A program made the position numbers and the translations under genes. Shown here piece after piece: positions 28,597-37,381 of a DNA stretch of 64,000 nucleotides (its first letter is position 1; each line of letters starts with the position of its first letter). Below the pieces are notes generated by a model that worked only from the letters and a program-made list of their open reading frames with translations, had not been told where the DNA came from and made no database searches. The stretch is from Parashewanella curva (GTDB lineage Bacteria; Pseudomonadota; Gammaproteobacteria; Enterobacterales; Shewanellaceae), in assembly GCF_003675895.1 (NCBI RefSeq), contig NZ_ML014754.1:55288-119287 (forward strand), written 5' to 3'.

Positions 28597-29034
28597 TCAA
28601 AATTCCAATTTTGCTAAGCTTGATAGTAAAATAATTGGTTGAGGTTCGCTAGAGACATCCACAATATGATGAAATGTAGATTTAGGCTCTAATAAATTTT
28701 TATTTACCGCATGCTGAATTACTACTTCTTTTTTTATTGGTTGTTCATTCAAGTCAGTAATAATTCTATGATTTGAATAGTTCAGTTTTATTGTTGGAAT
28801 CTTTTCAAACCCTAACTTTTTTAGCGCAAAATATCGATGATGCCCATCAATGATTACATTTGTTTTATCACAAACTAATATAGATGGCACAATTACATAT
28901 GGCTTTAGCGATTCTAAATAGTTAATTAATGAAGCACAGCGCTCCTCTACAACTTTTTCGTGAGTTAAAATCAGATCTGGATGTTCCCAAGAAAATCCTT
29001 TTACAAGTGGTTCATTAAAATCAAGTGAATACAT
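28597..29034 (-). CDS. ParB/Srx-fold protein, possible free-serine kinase
   Basis: The 145-aa protein has the ParB-like core with VVEERCASLINYL followed by VIIDGHHRYFALKKLGFEKI (DGHHR at 63-67). The DGHHR box is the hallmark of the SbnI/SerK branch of the ParB fold, which phosphorylates free L-serine to O-phosphoserine. There is no DNA-binding helix-turn-helix, unlike chromosome-partition ParB. It is tightly coupled (1 bp) to the PLP gene, which could use O-phosphoserine. The kinase call rests on motif and context. Confidence 0.72.
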   Translation of the reverse strand: MYSLDFNEPLVKGFSWEHPDLILTHEKVVEERCASLINYLESLKPYVIVPSILVCDKTNVIIDGHHRYFALKKLGFEKIPTIKLNYSNHRIITDLNEQPIKKEVVIQHAVNKNLLEPKSTFHHIVDVSSEPQPIILLSSLAKLEF

Positions 29035-29068
29035 ACAAACTCCTTATTCTATTTAATTAAAATACCAT

Positions 29069-30004
29069 CTACCTTCCCATACCAAATAAAACAACTTTAA
29101 TTGTTTTAAATAAAATTTTAATATCTAAAAGTGTACTGTGATGTTTTATGTAATATATATCAAATTTGTGCTTCCATATTGCATCCTCAAGCGATGCACC
29201 ATAAGGATAACTCACTTGTGCTAGCCCCGTAACTCCTGGTTTGACAGCATGCCTAAAGCGATAGTATGGAATTTGCTCTTCAAGGTCTTTAATGAAAACT
29301 TCACGTTCAGGGCGAGGGCCAACAATTGACATCTCGCCTTTTAGGATATTGATAATTTGAGGTAATTCATCAATCCTAGTTTTTCTTATGAAGTTTCCAA
29401 CCCTCGTTACTCTTGCATCATTTTTGGTGGCCCATCGTGCGCCTGATATTTCAGCATCATTTCGCATTGAGCGAAACTTAATGACTTCGAACTCGTCATT
29501 ATATTGGCCGGTTCTTTTTTGTTTATAAAAAATTGGCCCTGGACTTTCCAACTTTATGAATAAAGCTGTAATAAGGCCAATAGGTAACGCAATTAGAGCT
29601 AAAAGAGCCGCAGACAATACATCAACACAACGTTTGGCGATTTGCGTACGTTTAGTTGATAAGATTGAAAATGCTTTTTGATGTAAAAAATAACCACTAT
29701 GGAGTAATTTTACCTCAGTGTACGCGAGCCTAGAGTCTAGATAACTGATTAATGGTTCAACCCAAGCCCCCTGCTCAGTTGCTCGAACAAGAAAATCACG
29801 CTGTTCCTCACTTAAAGAGCTGCTCTCATAATGGCAAATTACCTTACAACTTAAATCACTTAACTCGTAATGGTTTACCTTTATTTTAAAATTATAGTCT
29901 TCTGAAATTGTATTTATTTCAGCTTCTTTTTCTAAAGGACAAAAAACATATATTTCATTTTGTGAAAGAGCTTTTTCAGGATTTTTAAATCTTTTTAGAG
30001 GCAT
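29069..30004 (-). CDS. Undecaprenyl-phosphate sugar phosphotransferase (initiating transferase)
   Basis: The 311-aa protein ends in the bacterial sugar transferase domain: KRCVDVLSAALLALIALPIG membrane segment, KFRSMRNDAE, RKTRIDELPQIINILKGEMS and IVGPRPERE. It loads the first sugar-1-phosphate on undecaprenyl phosphate. The N-terminal 120 residues lack the usual four-helix membrane domain of WbaP and look soluble, so it is a shortened form. The first sugar (glucose, galactose or an N-acetylated sugar) cannot be read from sequence. Confidence 0.92.
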   Translation of the reverse strand: MPLKRFKNPEKALSQNEIYVFCPLEKEAEINTISEDYNFKIKVNHYELSDLSCKVICHYESSSLSEEQRDFLVRATEQGAWVEPLISYLDSRLAYTEVKLLHSGYFLHQKAFSILSTKRTQIAKRCVDVLSAALLALIALPIGLITALFIKLESPGPIFYKQKRTGQYNDEFEVIKFRSMRNDAEISGARWATKNDARVTRVGNFIRKTRIDELPQIINILKGEMSIVGPRPEREVFIKDLEEQIPYYRFRHAVKPGVTGLAQVSYPYGASLEDAIWKHKFDIYYIKHHSTLLDIKILFKTIKVVLFGMGR

Positions 30005-30051
30005 TATAGAATTTTAAACAAACCTTATTTTTATAAATCATTAAAAAATGT

Positions 30052-31002
30052 TTAATCTTTTTTATTAAAAGCATATCTAACTAACACAATAGCAACTCCA
30101 AGCATTCCACCTAGAAGTGTACCTAAAATGCAAATTAGTGCTCTTTTAGGCTTTGCTTTTTCTTCTGGTACTAGTGCAGGGTCTACTGTAGCAAATACAT
30201 ACTCATCTCTCACGTCCGCAAACATGATGGTTTTGGTTTGCTCTTCGATAAGTTTGAATAAAGTGCTTCTTAAGTCTGCCACTTTTGTTTGATTGATTTG
30301 TTTTTCTAAAAAGTTAATGCTTTTGGTGGCTTCTTTAACATCACGCTTTTTCATTTCTAAGTTGATGTCTGCCACTAACCACTTTACCCATTGCTGGGCG
30401 ATATATGGAGATTTGTGTTCAATAGAAATAGTAACCAAATTGCTCTTTTTGTCTTGATTAACTGAAAATATTTTTTGCCACTCTTTATAAGCTTCTTGCA
30501 TTGATGGTTTTGATTTAAATGGGGCACTGACTTTTCTCAGCCATTTTTTCTCGGGTTCATTATAAACTTCAGGGTCATAAGCAAGACCATTTGTTGCTCT
30601 ATCCCACTTATCTACGGCCATGAGTTCAGGCAAGATTTGATGTTTTTGTATAAATTTACTGGTGAATTCACGGGATTTTAGAATTTCAATTGCAAGTTGG
30701 CTTTTGTCCCCTTTACTACCACCTAAGTTAATGCCTGCTAAGCTCGCTAGGCCACCGAATTGACCAGCTAAGGCAGATAAACCACCGCCTTTTTGATCAC
30801 TTACCGGTGATAGCAAAGCTTCTGATTTATAAATATTTGGAAGCATTAAAGCAATGATTACTGCACCAATTGCAAACACTGTTGTGATGCTAGTGATCAG
30901 CCACTTCCCTTGCCAGATAACACTAAAAAGTTCTTTTAAATCAATTTCATCGTCGGATATATAATTAGTTGGCAGCTGTGGTGTTGGCGTATTTTGATTC
31001 AT
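30052..31002 (-). CDS. wzz: Chain-length determinant (Wzz-type)
   Basis: The 316-aa inner-membrane protein has an N-terminal helix (about residues 34-55), a periplasmic coiled-coil domain with IEHKSPYIAQQWVKWLVADI, and a C-terminal helix after the proline/lysine PALVPEEKAKPKRALICILG. It lacks a cytoplasmic tyrosine-kinase domain, so it is Wzz-like and not Wzc. A glycine-rich insert (LSALAGQFGGLASLAGINLG) is typical of the marine gammaproteobacterial form. It sets chain length of the Wzy product. Confidence 0.92.
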   Translation of the reverse strand: MNQNTPTPQLPTNYISDDEIDLKELFSVIWQGKWLITSITTVFAIGAVIIALMLPNIYKSEALLSPVSDQKGGGLSALAGQFGGLASLAGINLGGSKGDKSQLAIEILKSREFTSKFIQKHQILPELMAVDKWDRATNGLAYDPEVYNEPEKKWLRKVSAPFKSKPSMQEAYKEWQKIFSVNQDKKSNLVTISIEHKSPYIAQQWVKWLVADINLEMKKRDVKEATKSINFLEKQINQTKVADLRSTLFKLIEEQTKTIMFADVRDEYVFATVDPALVPEEKAKPKRALICILGTLLGGMLGVAIVLVRYAFNKKD

Positions 31003-31047
31003 ATGGTTTCTGTTTGTTTTAACTAAATTAGGCTGTTCGTACTAAAG

Positions 31048-31150
31048 TCTCTGGATACCGGCTTCGCGGGTATGACAATATAGCGATATAGCCACTGGGC
31101 ACCGACATACGAAACTGTCGTTACTTCGCTTCTTGCCTTAGCAGAAGCGA
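31048..31150. repeat. Composite REP-like element
   Basis: Two palindromes lie head to head: CTCTGGATACCGGCTTCGCG with GGTATGAC, and about 40 bp on, CTTCGCTTCTTGCCTTAGCA with GAAGCGAC. The same two-palindrome layout occurs at 49304-49401. It lies between the export gene and wzz inside the operon, so it is transcribed. Confidence 0.65.
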
Positions 31151-31160
31151 CTCATAAAGA

Positions 31161-33959
31161 TTAATTATTGATTCGAGCGATAGATGCGATAGCTACAGCA
31201 CTGTTGTACACCACGCTTGTTACTTGCTGCCATAATGTAAGCGTATCTTTGTACTCGGTATCTAGCGGTACGATAATTGTGTCACCAGGCATCATTCTAG
31301 TGCCAGCACTAAGGAAGCCAGTATCTGGAATAACCACTGAACCATTCGCTCTTAGGATATAGCTTCTACCCTCATCCGCACGTTTACGCGCACCGCCTGC
31401 CATACTTAGGTATTGTTCAAAGGTTTCACCTTTAATAAACCTATGCGTACTTGGGTACTGTACTTGTCCCATCACTGACACAGTTTGGTTCTTAGATGGA
31501 ATGTAGAGTTCATCGTTTGCTTCTAGTTCAATATCCGCTGATTTGATATCACCTAAAATAGCTGATAAATCGATACTTAAGCGCCCAACAACTTCGATAT
31601 TTTGTAATTGGTCAAGCATTTGCTGTGAGTCTTTATAGCTTATCGTTGTCCCATCTTTGGTTAACGCTTTTGCTGCGATTTCTCTTCTCAACTCATCTGC
31701 TAGGTTTCTTACCTGCTCCTGCTCTTTTTCTTTGATTGATTCACGAAGGAAAATCGAGCCATAGGTGAAGGCATTAGGTGTTAAACCGCCTGCTCTAGTG
31801 ATTACGTTTTTAAGCGTTTCTCCACGTTGAATACTGTATGTACCAGGAAAACGTACTTCACCTTTAATGCTTACCCAACGTGTTTGCTGCCAATCAGGTA
31901 GTTTGCGTACTGAAATAACATCACGAGATTGAAGTTTTAGAGAGTTATGGTTTACGTGCAATACATCATTAAGATTCAATTCTTTATGTATGATCTTCGC
32001 ACCTTTAATTGGATCAATTTGTTGGCGAGTAAGCTCAGCAGACAGAGTATAACTGCCTTCTTCTAAACCTCCAGCTGCTGTTAATAAATCTCTTACAGAA
32101 CCATTCTCTACAAGAGGATAAACACCTGGATATCGAACCGAACCATTAACCTCAACTAGCTTAGCCATTTCACCCAAATGGGTTTGTTTTTTCAATTGCT
32201 GGATGATTGGTAGCAGTGCAATTTGACGTTCATCGTCTTTAAAGACAACAATTTTATCTCTAGGTTCTAACAGTAAGTTATCTTTTGAATCATTAAACTT
32301 GATTGCATTGTTTAACGAAAATTGAAGAACCTCAACTTCATCTTGCTCATTGATGGCTCTAAGCACTACAGCATAAGTTAAATCAGCCCCTTTGCTCAAA
32401 TCCGAACGAACAGAATGGAAGATATCTGAAACTCGCATCCCTTTCGTCCACTGGTATTGACCAGGACGAGTTGCAGCACCAGCAACTTCAACTGAATTCT
32501 CAAGGCGATCCGAAGAAGAACTTACTGTGATGTAGTCCCCATCTTTCACATTTTGACGTCGGCCTTGAGTGGTTGTGTAATCTACTGAAATAACGGTTTT
32601 GAGATGATTTTTATTAAATCTTTCTACTGATATTGCTTTTGCAAATGCTTTTGCTTTAAGTCCACTTGCCATGTTAATGACATCGGCAAAGTTTTCATCT
32701 TTTTTTAGCTCATAAATCGCAGGGCGACGAACATCACCATCGACACTTACATAAGCTTTAGCTGCAGGAATAAAAACAACATCGCCAGATTGCAAACGTA
32801 GGTCAGAAGATGAATCACCACGCATCAATAAGTCGTATAAATCAAGCTTTCCAACGAGTTTACCCGCTCTTTTTAACTCGATATTACGCAAGGAACCGAT
32901 ATTGCTAATACCACCAGATACATAAAGCGCCTGTGTGATTGTAGATAGACTCGATACTGTATAACTGCCTGGCTTATAGGCTTCGCCAGCAATAAAAATA
33001 CGAATAGAACGCAGTTGACCTAGTGTAACACTCGACTCTACGCCAATCGTTGAAGACTTAATTTTATCTTTGATGAGCTTTTTAGCTTCTGCAAAGCTTA
33101 GGCCTACGATTGAGATCGGCCCTACCTGCGGTAATTGAACCGTACCATTGCGCTGTACAACAAGCTCAAAGTTATCGCTTTCTTTACCATAAGTTTGAAC
33201 ATTGATGGTATCTCCTGGGCCAACCATATATTCAGATGGAACGGGTACATCTGAAATAGGAGCAAAAGTGGTTGGCTCACCTGCAAACATATCTAGACCG
33301 AAGATTTGAAGCGGTTTCTTTGTTTTTTGTTGCTTATCGTTAACTTTGGCTAGAGTTAATGTCCCAAAGTTATTTAAAGTGTATTTCTTACCAAGATTAT
33401 CAATAAAGTACTGATTCCCAGCAATTGTTGTTTTACAAATAATATTTGGTTGATTTTCAGGCCTAGGCTGTAAATTTGTGTTCTGCTGCCCGCTATTATT
33501 TAAACTATTTAAGCCTCGACTTTGACCACTCAGATTCCCATTCTGGCTATTCAAACCATCCATTTGAACGTGCCGGCTAAATTGACCGTTATTAGCCTTA
33601 AAATTTTGATAATCACTTTGGCTACTTCTTATTGTGTTCTTTTTATGTTTTGTTGATACAAATGAGCTAGAGCCGATGGCGCTACAATCTTCAATTAAAT
33701 CTGCATCAAAGTAAGCTGTTCTTGGTTTTACAATTGGCTCTTCAAAATCATTGTTATCATTACGGTTTAATTTAGAACCACCAGTAAGACTCGAAATATC
33801 TATGCCGTATTGTTTGGCTAACTTCAACTGTTCTGATTTTGGCAATTGTTTGAATTGCTCGATCATTTGTGGGGTTGGAGTTAATGCAATTGATGAAAAA
33901 CTCGCTGTTGCGACAATTGCTATTCCTACAGCAATGAGAGATTTCGCTTTTGGAAACAC
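31161..33959 (-). CDS. Multi-SLBB polysaccharide export protein (Wza-like)
   Basis: The 932-aa protein has a signal peptide (LIAVGIAIVATASFSSIA) without a lipobox cysteine, a poly-export domain (VPSEYMVGPGDTINVQTYG, about residue 240) and about six SLBB repeats, each with a xGxVxxPGxY core (GEAYKPGSY, GDVRRPAIY, GAATRPGQY, GSVRYPGVY, GEVRFPGTY, GQVQYPSTH). It is far larger than the ~380-aa Wza of E. coli and matches the long export proteins of Shewanella and Vibrio. The C-terminal helix could line an outer-membrane pore. It is the first gene after the ops element. Confidence 0.93.
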   Translation of the reverse strand: MFPKAKSLIAVGIAIVATASFSSIALTPTPQMIEQFKQLPKSEQLKLAKQYGIDISSLTGGSKLNRNDNNDFEEPIVKPRTAYFDADLIEDCSAIGSSSFVSTKHKKNTIRSSQSDYQNFKANNGQFSRHVQMDGLNSQNGNLSGQSRGLNSLNNSGQQNTNLQPRPENQPNIICKTTIAGNQYFIDNLGKKYTLNNFGTLTLAKVNDKQQKTKKPLQIFGLDMFAGEPTTFAPISDVPVPSEYMVGPGDTINVQTYGKESDNFELVVQRNGTVQLPQVGPISIVGLSFAEAKKLIKDKIKSSTIGVESSVTLGQLRSIRIFIAGEAYKPGSYTVSSLSTITQALYVSGGISNIGSLRNIELKRAGKLVGKLDLYDLLMRGDSSSDLRLQSGDVVFIPAAKAYVSVDGDVRRPAIYELKKDENFADVINMASGLKAKAFAKAISVERFNKNHLKTVISVDYTTTQGRRQNVKDGDYITVSSSSDRLENSVEVAGAATRPGQYQWTKGMRVSDIFHSVRSDLSKGADLTYAVVLRAINEQDEVEVLQFSLNNAIKFNDSKDNLLLEPRDKIVVFKDDERQIALLPIIQQLKKQTHLGEMAKLVEVNGSVRYPGVYPLVENGSVRDLLTAAGGLEEGSYTLSAELTRQQIDPIKGAKIIHKELNLNDVLHVNHNSLKLQSRDVISVRKLPDWQQTRWVSIKGEVRFPGTYSIQRGETLKNVITRAGGLTPNAFTYGSIFLRESIKEKEQEQVRNLADELRREIAAKALTKDGTTISYKDSQQMLDQLQNIEVVGRLSIDLSAILGDIKSADIELEANDELYIPSKNQTVSVMGQVQYPSTHRFIKGETFEQYLSMAGGARKRADEGRSYILRANGSVVIPDTGFLSAGTRMMPGDTIIVPLDTEYKDTLTLWQQVTSVVYNSAVAIASIARINN

Positions 33960-34102
33960 GTGCTTTCTCCGTATTTGAGAATGTTGAGTAATTCCAGCAG
34001 TCCTGCTGGGTAAATTTTTTGTTGAAAGAGTTAACAGATGAGAGCTTTGTTACTTGTTAGTATATAAATGCTGAAAATGACAAGGTGCCTTTCAGTGTCG
34101 CA

Positions 34103-34441
34103 CAGTACCGACCCGCATATCGCACGCTACCGATCCGCGTGGCCCGCCAGAGGTGCTTCGGCGGTAGCTAAAAGAGTGAAACTGTTCACTTATTTGCCCT
34201 TCGAAAACATCTAAGAAGACACTTTTCAAGTGTCACACACTACCGACCCGCGTGGCGCGCCAGAGGCGCTTCGGCGGTAGCTAAATAAGTGAAACTTTTC
34301 ACTTATTTGCCCTTCGAAAACCTCCAAGAAGACACTTTTCAAGTGTCACACACTACCGATCCGCGTGGCGTGCCAGAGGCACTTCGGCGGTAGCTAAATA
34401 AGTGAAACTTTTCACTTATTTGCCCTTCGGGCACGCTACCG
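34103..34441 (-). repeat. Three 113-bp hairpin-rich tandem repeats in the operon leader
   Basis: Three units on a strict 113-bp period (starts 34103, 34216, 34329; the first partly diverged). In the transcribed minus strand each unit can form three hairpins: AAATAAGTGAAA/TTTCACTTATTT, a CTACCG...CGGTAG stem enclosing GTGCC/GGCAC, and GACACTT/AAGTGTC. Base changes in the inner stem are compensated between copies (GTGCC/GGCAC, GCGCC/GGCGC). Each unit also carries an ops-like core (CGGTAGTGTG or CGGTAGCGTG) on the transcribed strand. Confidence 0.85.
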
Positions 34442-34472
34442 CCCATAGGTTTCGGCTCCTAAAGACCATCTG
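34432..34472 (-). promoter_or_regulatory. JUMPstart element with ops site
   Basis: On the minus strand the 41-bp block begins CAGATGGTC, contains TAGGAGCCGAAACC, and ends with GGCGGTAGCGTG (34432-34443), a perfect 12-nt ops core. In known systems RNA polymerase pauses at ops and RfaH loads on the exposed non-template strand, then suppresses termination over the long operon. It lies 470 bp before the export gene, and rfaH is encoded just upstream. Confidence 0.93.
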
Positions 34473-34549
34473 TTTTTGATTTTTTTCAGTGTAATTAGCA
34501 AGTTACTTCTCTTCTCACACCTAAACCTTTAGGCTCAGAATTATGAGAT

Positions 34550-34601
34550 TAAAAACAAGCAATGCTTATGAATATCTTACTACTGATACTCATAAGCATT
34601 G
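34550..34601 (-). terminator. Rho-independent terminator after rfaH
   Basis: The minus strand forms a long stem CAATGCTTATGA ... TCATAAGCATTG (12 perfect pairs, extended inward with one mismatch) followed by CTTGTTTTTAATC. It lies 240 bp past the rfaH stop and before the JUMPstart, so it would separate the two transcription units. Confidence 0.65.
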
Positions 34602-34837
34602 TCAGTTGTGCAAGCGCGATATTTTATCAAAAAACAATTTACTCGTCTTGTCTTTTTACTACAGAGTTCCTTTATTTTAAAGGTTAATTTTCAAAATGAA
34701 AATAATAGTCTTTTTAAATAAAACGCAATGCTCACCAATTAAACAACATGTCTATTTTTTAACAAGGAGACTCATATTTTTTAGTCTAAATTTAAAAAGC
34801 CTAAAGCATAACTCATTAAATTAGTTACGAAGCCGAC

Positions 34838-35350
34838 CTAAGCTGAAAGCTTGTCTATTGCCTCTAGTGGAACTTCCACTCGCTTCATAGAACCCAGTAG
34901 CTTAAGAAGTACGAAACACCGCTTTTCACCAGACGTTTCTTCAAATACACCTTCTATTTCAGAAAATGCACCATGGTTGACTTTAATTTTGTCACCTTTT
35001 TGGGGTAGCTGTTCTTCTAACTCGATAGGTTGGTTCATCATCTTAGCAACTTGAACTTTGATTGCCGTAATGAGTGAAGGATCAATCGCAGTCATCACTT
35101 CTTTGCAACCCACGATTTGGCTTACGCCGCGGGTAGAATGGATACGACTTACCGAAGTGACTTTGGGGTCAAAATAAATAAATAGGTAATTTGGAAATAA
35201 AGGCACATTACTTACGGTCTTCTTTCCCGACCTTTGCTTTTTGGCCTCGAGATACATGGGTAAGTATGTCTCGATACTTTGCATTTGGAGGTTTTGCTGT
35301 GCCCGTATTTCACTTTTGGGTTTGCAGTAGACTAAGTACCAAGCTTTCAT
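34838..35350 (-). CDS. rfaH: Transcription antitermination factor RfaH
   Basis: The 170-aa NusG paralogue starts MKAWYLVYCKPKSEIRAQQN, has the NGN-domain PLFPNYLFIYFDP and a C-terminal KOW domain with KGDKIKVNHGAFSEIEGVFE. RfaH binds the ops element and promotes transcription and translation of long surface-polysaccharide operons. The ATG at 35350 is used because AGGA lies six bases upstream and it gives the family N-terminus; an upstream ATG at 35386 adds 12 unsupported residues. The ops target lies about 400 bp downstream of its own stop. Confidence 0.94.
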   Translation of the reverse strand: MKAWYLVYCKPKSEIRAQQNLQMQSIETYLPMYLEAKKQRSGKKTVSNVPLFPNYLFIYFDPKVTSVSRIHSTRGVSQIVGCKEVMTAIDPSLITAIKVQVAKMMNQPIELEEQLPQKGDKIKVNHGAFSEIEGVFEETSGEKRCFVLLKLLGSMKRVEVPLEAIDKLSA

Positions 35351-35835
35351 TGTTGTTCCTGATTCATTATATGTAGCAGGTGACATCCTCTATCACGGCG
35401 ATTGATACTACAAACATTTAGATCTGATTAAAAGTGGTTTTGCTACTTTTTTTGATCTCAACAGGCTTAACTGATTAAAAATTATCTAGCAATGAATTTT
35501 CTTTATCACTAGAAACTATTACATCTCTATTGACCGAGTAAAAACTATATTGATATTAATTACTCACGTTACAGCCTAGTTCTTTATTAAACTGCTCAAA
35601 TTACGAAGCACATCTTTTATTCTAAAAAAACCGATTGGTTAATCGAATTTAATGCGTAATTGCTTGCTTATTTTGTGATATGTACAGCTATGAATAAGTA
35701 GCCATTCTGGGGCTTTCAGTTTGACTTTTCCTCTCTATAAAAGGTATATATAGCCTGATAATTCATAAAAATTAATATTGGTTAATCTTTGTTTTTAAGT
35801 AAACCAAAAAATTTTAAATTAGGTGGGAAACAATA
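35351..35835 (+). promoter_or_regulatory. Intergenic region with probable promoter of the peptide transporter
   Basis: This 485-bp gap between divergent genes is very AT-rich. A TTGACT box at 35721-35726 is followed after 18 bp by TATATA (35745-35750), about 85 bp before the transporter start. I see no gene or repeat in the rest. Confidence 0.5.
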
Positions 35836-37308
35836 ATGAGTGTTACTAAACCTCAGGGAACAATTATGGGGCACCCGAAAGGGCTGTTTCTATTGTTCAC
35901 CACTGAGCTGTGGGAACGGTTCAGCTATTACGCAATGCGCGCTATTTTGGTACTTTATCTTGTTGATAAAGTAAAATCAGAGGGTGGTCACGGTCTAGGT
36001 TGGACTCAAGCAGACGCTATCTCTTTATATGGTACTTTCACAGGTCTTGTTTATCTGACTCCACTTATAGGTGGTTGGATTGCTGATAACTTCCTTGGTC
36101 AACGTAAAACCATCATGATTGGTGGTGCGTTAATGGCGCTAGGTCAATTTACTCTCGCATTACCTCACGCATGGCTTCCAGGTATGGAAACTGAAGTTTT
36201 CTATCTTGGTCTATTTACCTTGATCATTGGTAACGGTCTGTTTAAGCCAAATATCTCGACCATGGTTGGTGACTTATATGAAGAGGGTGATCACCGCCGT
36301 GATGGTGCGTTTACTATCTTTTATATGGGTATTAACGTTGGTGCTTTCCTATCTGGTATCGTTGTAGGACTAGTTGTTGCTGCATTTGACGGAAACTACC
36401 AAGCAGGTTTCTTTGCTGCAGGTGTTGGTATGGTTCTTTCTCTAATTATTCAGATGGTTTTTGCACAAAAGCTATTAGGCAACATTGGTACTGTACCAGC
36501 CGCCAAACTTGAAAGAGAACGTAATGCAGCGAAAGGTCAAGTTCGTAAAGAGCCACTAACAAAGATTGAACGTGACCGCATTAAAGTTATCATGGTGATG
36601 GGTCTGTTCACTATCGTATTCTGGGCTGGTTTTGAACAAGCCGGTGGCTTGATGAACTTATTCACCAACGACTTTACTGACCGTATGATTGGCAGCTGGG
36701 AAGTTCCGACTACTTGGTTCCAATCTTTGAATGCTATGTTTATCGTTATTTTTGCTCCAGTAATTGCCTCGATTTGGGTGCGCATGGGTAAAAATGAGCC
36801 AAACTCTCCAGTTAAATTTGCAATGGGCCTATTCTTCCTAGCAGTTGGTTTCCTATTTATGATGGGCGCTGTTGTTGAGATGGGTGGAGATGCTACAGCC
36901 AAATCTTCTATGTGGTGGCTTGTTGGTGCATATTTCTTCCACACTATTGGTGAGCTTTGTCTTTCTCCTATCGGTCTTTCAATGGTAACTAAACTTGCTC
37001 CTCTGCGTTTAGCTTCTCTAATGATGGGCGCTTGGTTCCTATTTATCGCTATGGCGAATAAGATTGGTGGCGTTGTGGGTTCTCTCATTGGACATGGTGG
37101 TGCAGTTGAAGATCAATTAGCAAACGCGATGTCTATCTTCGCAGGGATTGCGATTACTGCTGTTGCATCAGCTATTCTGCTTTACTTTATGGCTGATAAG
37201 CTCGTTGATTGGATGCATGGTGCTGAAGTTGCACACGATCATACTTTAGAAGAAGCTGTTGATGAAGAAATTGCAGTAACTGCTGAGCATGAAGCGCTGA
37301 AGCACTAG
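35836..37308 (+). CDS. Proton-dependent oligopeptide transporter (POT/PTR family)
   Basis: The 490-aa inner-membrane protein imports di- and tripeptides with protons. The ExxERFxYY proton/peptide motif is present (ELWERFSYYAMR, about residue 24-35), as is the PTR2 signature FYMGINVGAFLSG near residue 167. About 12-14 helices are evident and the length fits bacterial Dtp proteins. The C-terminal tail is acidic. A ribosome-binding AGGTGGG lies upstream of the ATG. It stands alone and ends in a clear terminator. Confidence 0.95.
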   Translation: MSVTKPQGTIMGHPKGLFLLFTTELWERFSYYAMRAILVLYLVDKVKSEGGHGLGWTQADAISLYGTFTGLVYLTPLIGGWIADNFLGQRKTIMIGGALMALGQFTLALPHAWLPGMETEVFYLGLFTLIIGNGLFKPNISTMVGDLYEEGDHRRDGAFTIFYMGINVGAFLSGIVVGLVVAAFDGNYQAGFFAAGVGMVLSLIIQMVFAQKLLGNIGTVPAAKLERERNAAKGQVRKEPLTKIERDRIKVIMVMGLFTIVFWAGFEQAGGLMNLFTNDFTDRMIGSWEVPTTWFQSLNAMFIVIFAPVIASIWVRMGKNEPNSPVKFAMGLFFLAVGFLFMMGAVVEMGGDATAKSSMWWLVGAYFFHTIGELCLSPIGLSMVTKLAPLRLASLMMGAWFLFIAMANKIGGVVGSLIGHGGAVEDQLANAMSIFAGIAITAVASAILLYFMADKLVDWMHGAEVAHDHTLEEAVDEEIAVTAEHEALKH

Positions 37309-37330
37309 TGGGGTAATTCGTTATAATTAA

Positions 37331-37358
37331 AAAGCAATCCAAATGGATTGCTTTTTTT
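37331..37358 (+). terminator. Rho-independent terminator of the peptide transporter
   Basis: AAAGCAATCC, loop AAAT, GGATTGCTTT followed by more T residues. It begins 22 bp after the transporter stop and can act in both directions, so it may also serve the pilin genes converging from the right. Confidence 0.92.
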
Positions 37359-37381
37359 GTAGCAAAAAAAGTTAAACTCTC

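Noticed and set aside
28597-29034. Chromosome- or plasmid-partition ParB
   Set aside because: It is only 145 aa, has no helix-turn-helix or dimer domain, no parA neighbour and no parS; context and the DGHHR box favour the SbnI/SerK branch.
34103-34441. Three regular repeats considered as a CRISPR array
   Set aside because: The units are 113 bp and similar over their full length with no unique spacers; no cas genes are near. They are leader repeats.
35351-35835. Small gene in the rfaH to transporter gap
   Set aside because: No open frame with a credible start, ribosome-binding site and composition on either strand.
36537-37088. 183-codon minus-strand open frame
   Set aside because: It lies wholly inside the peptide transporter gene in antisense and reads as an artefact of its biased codons.
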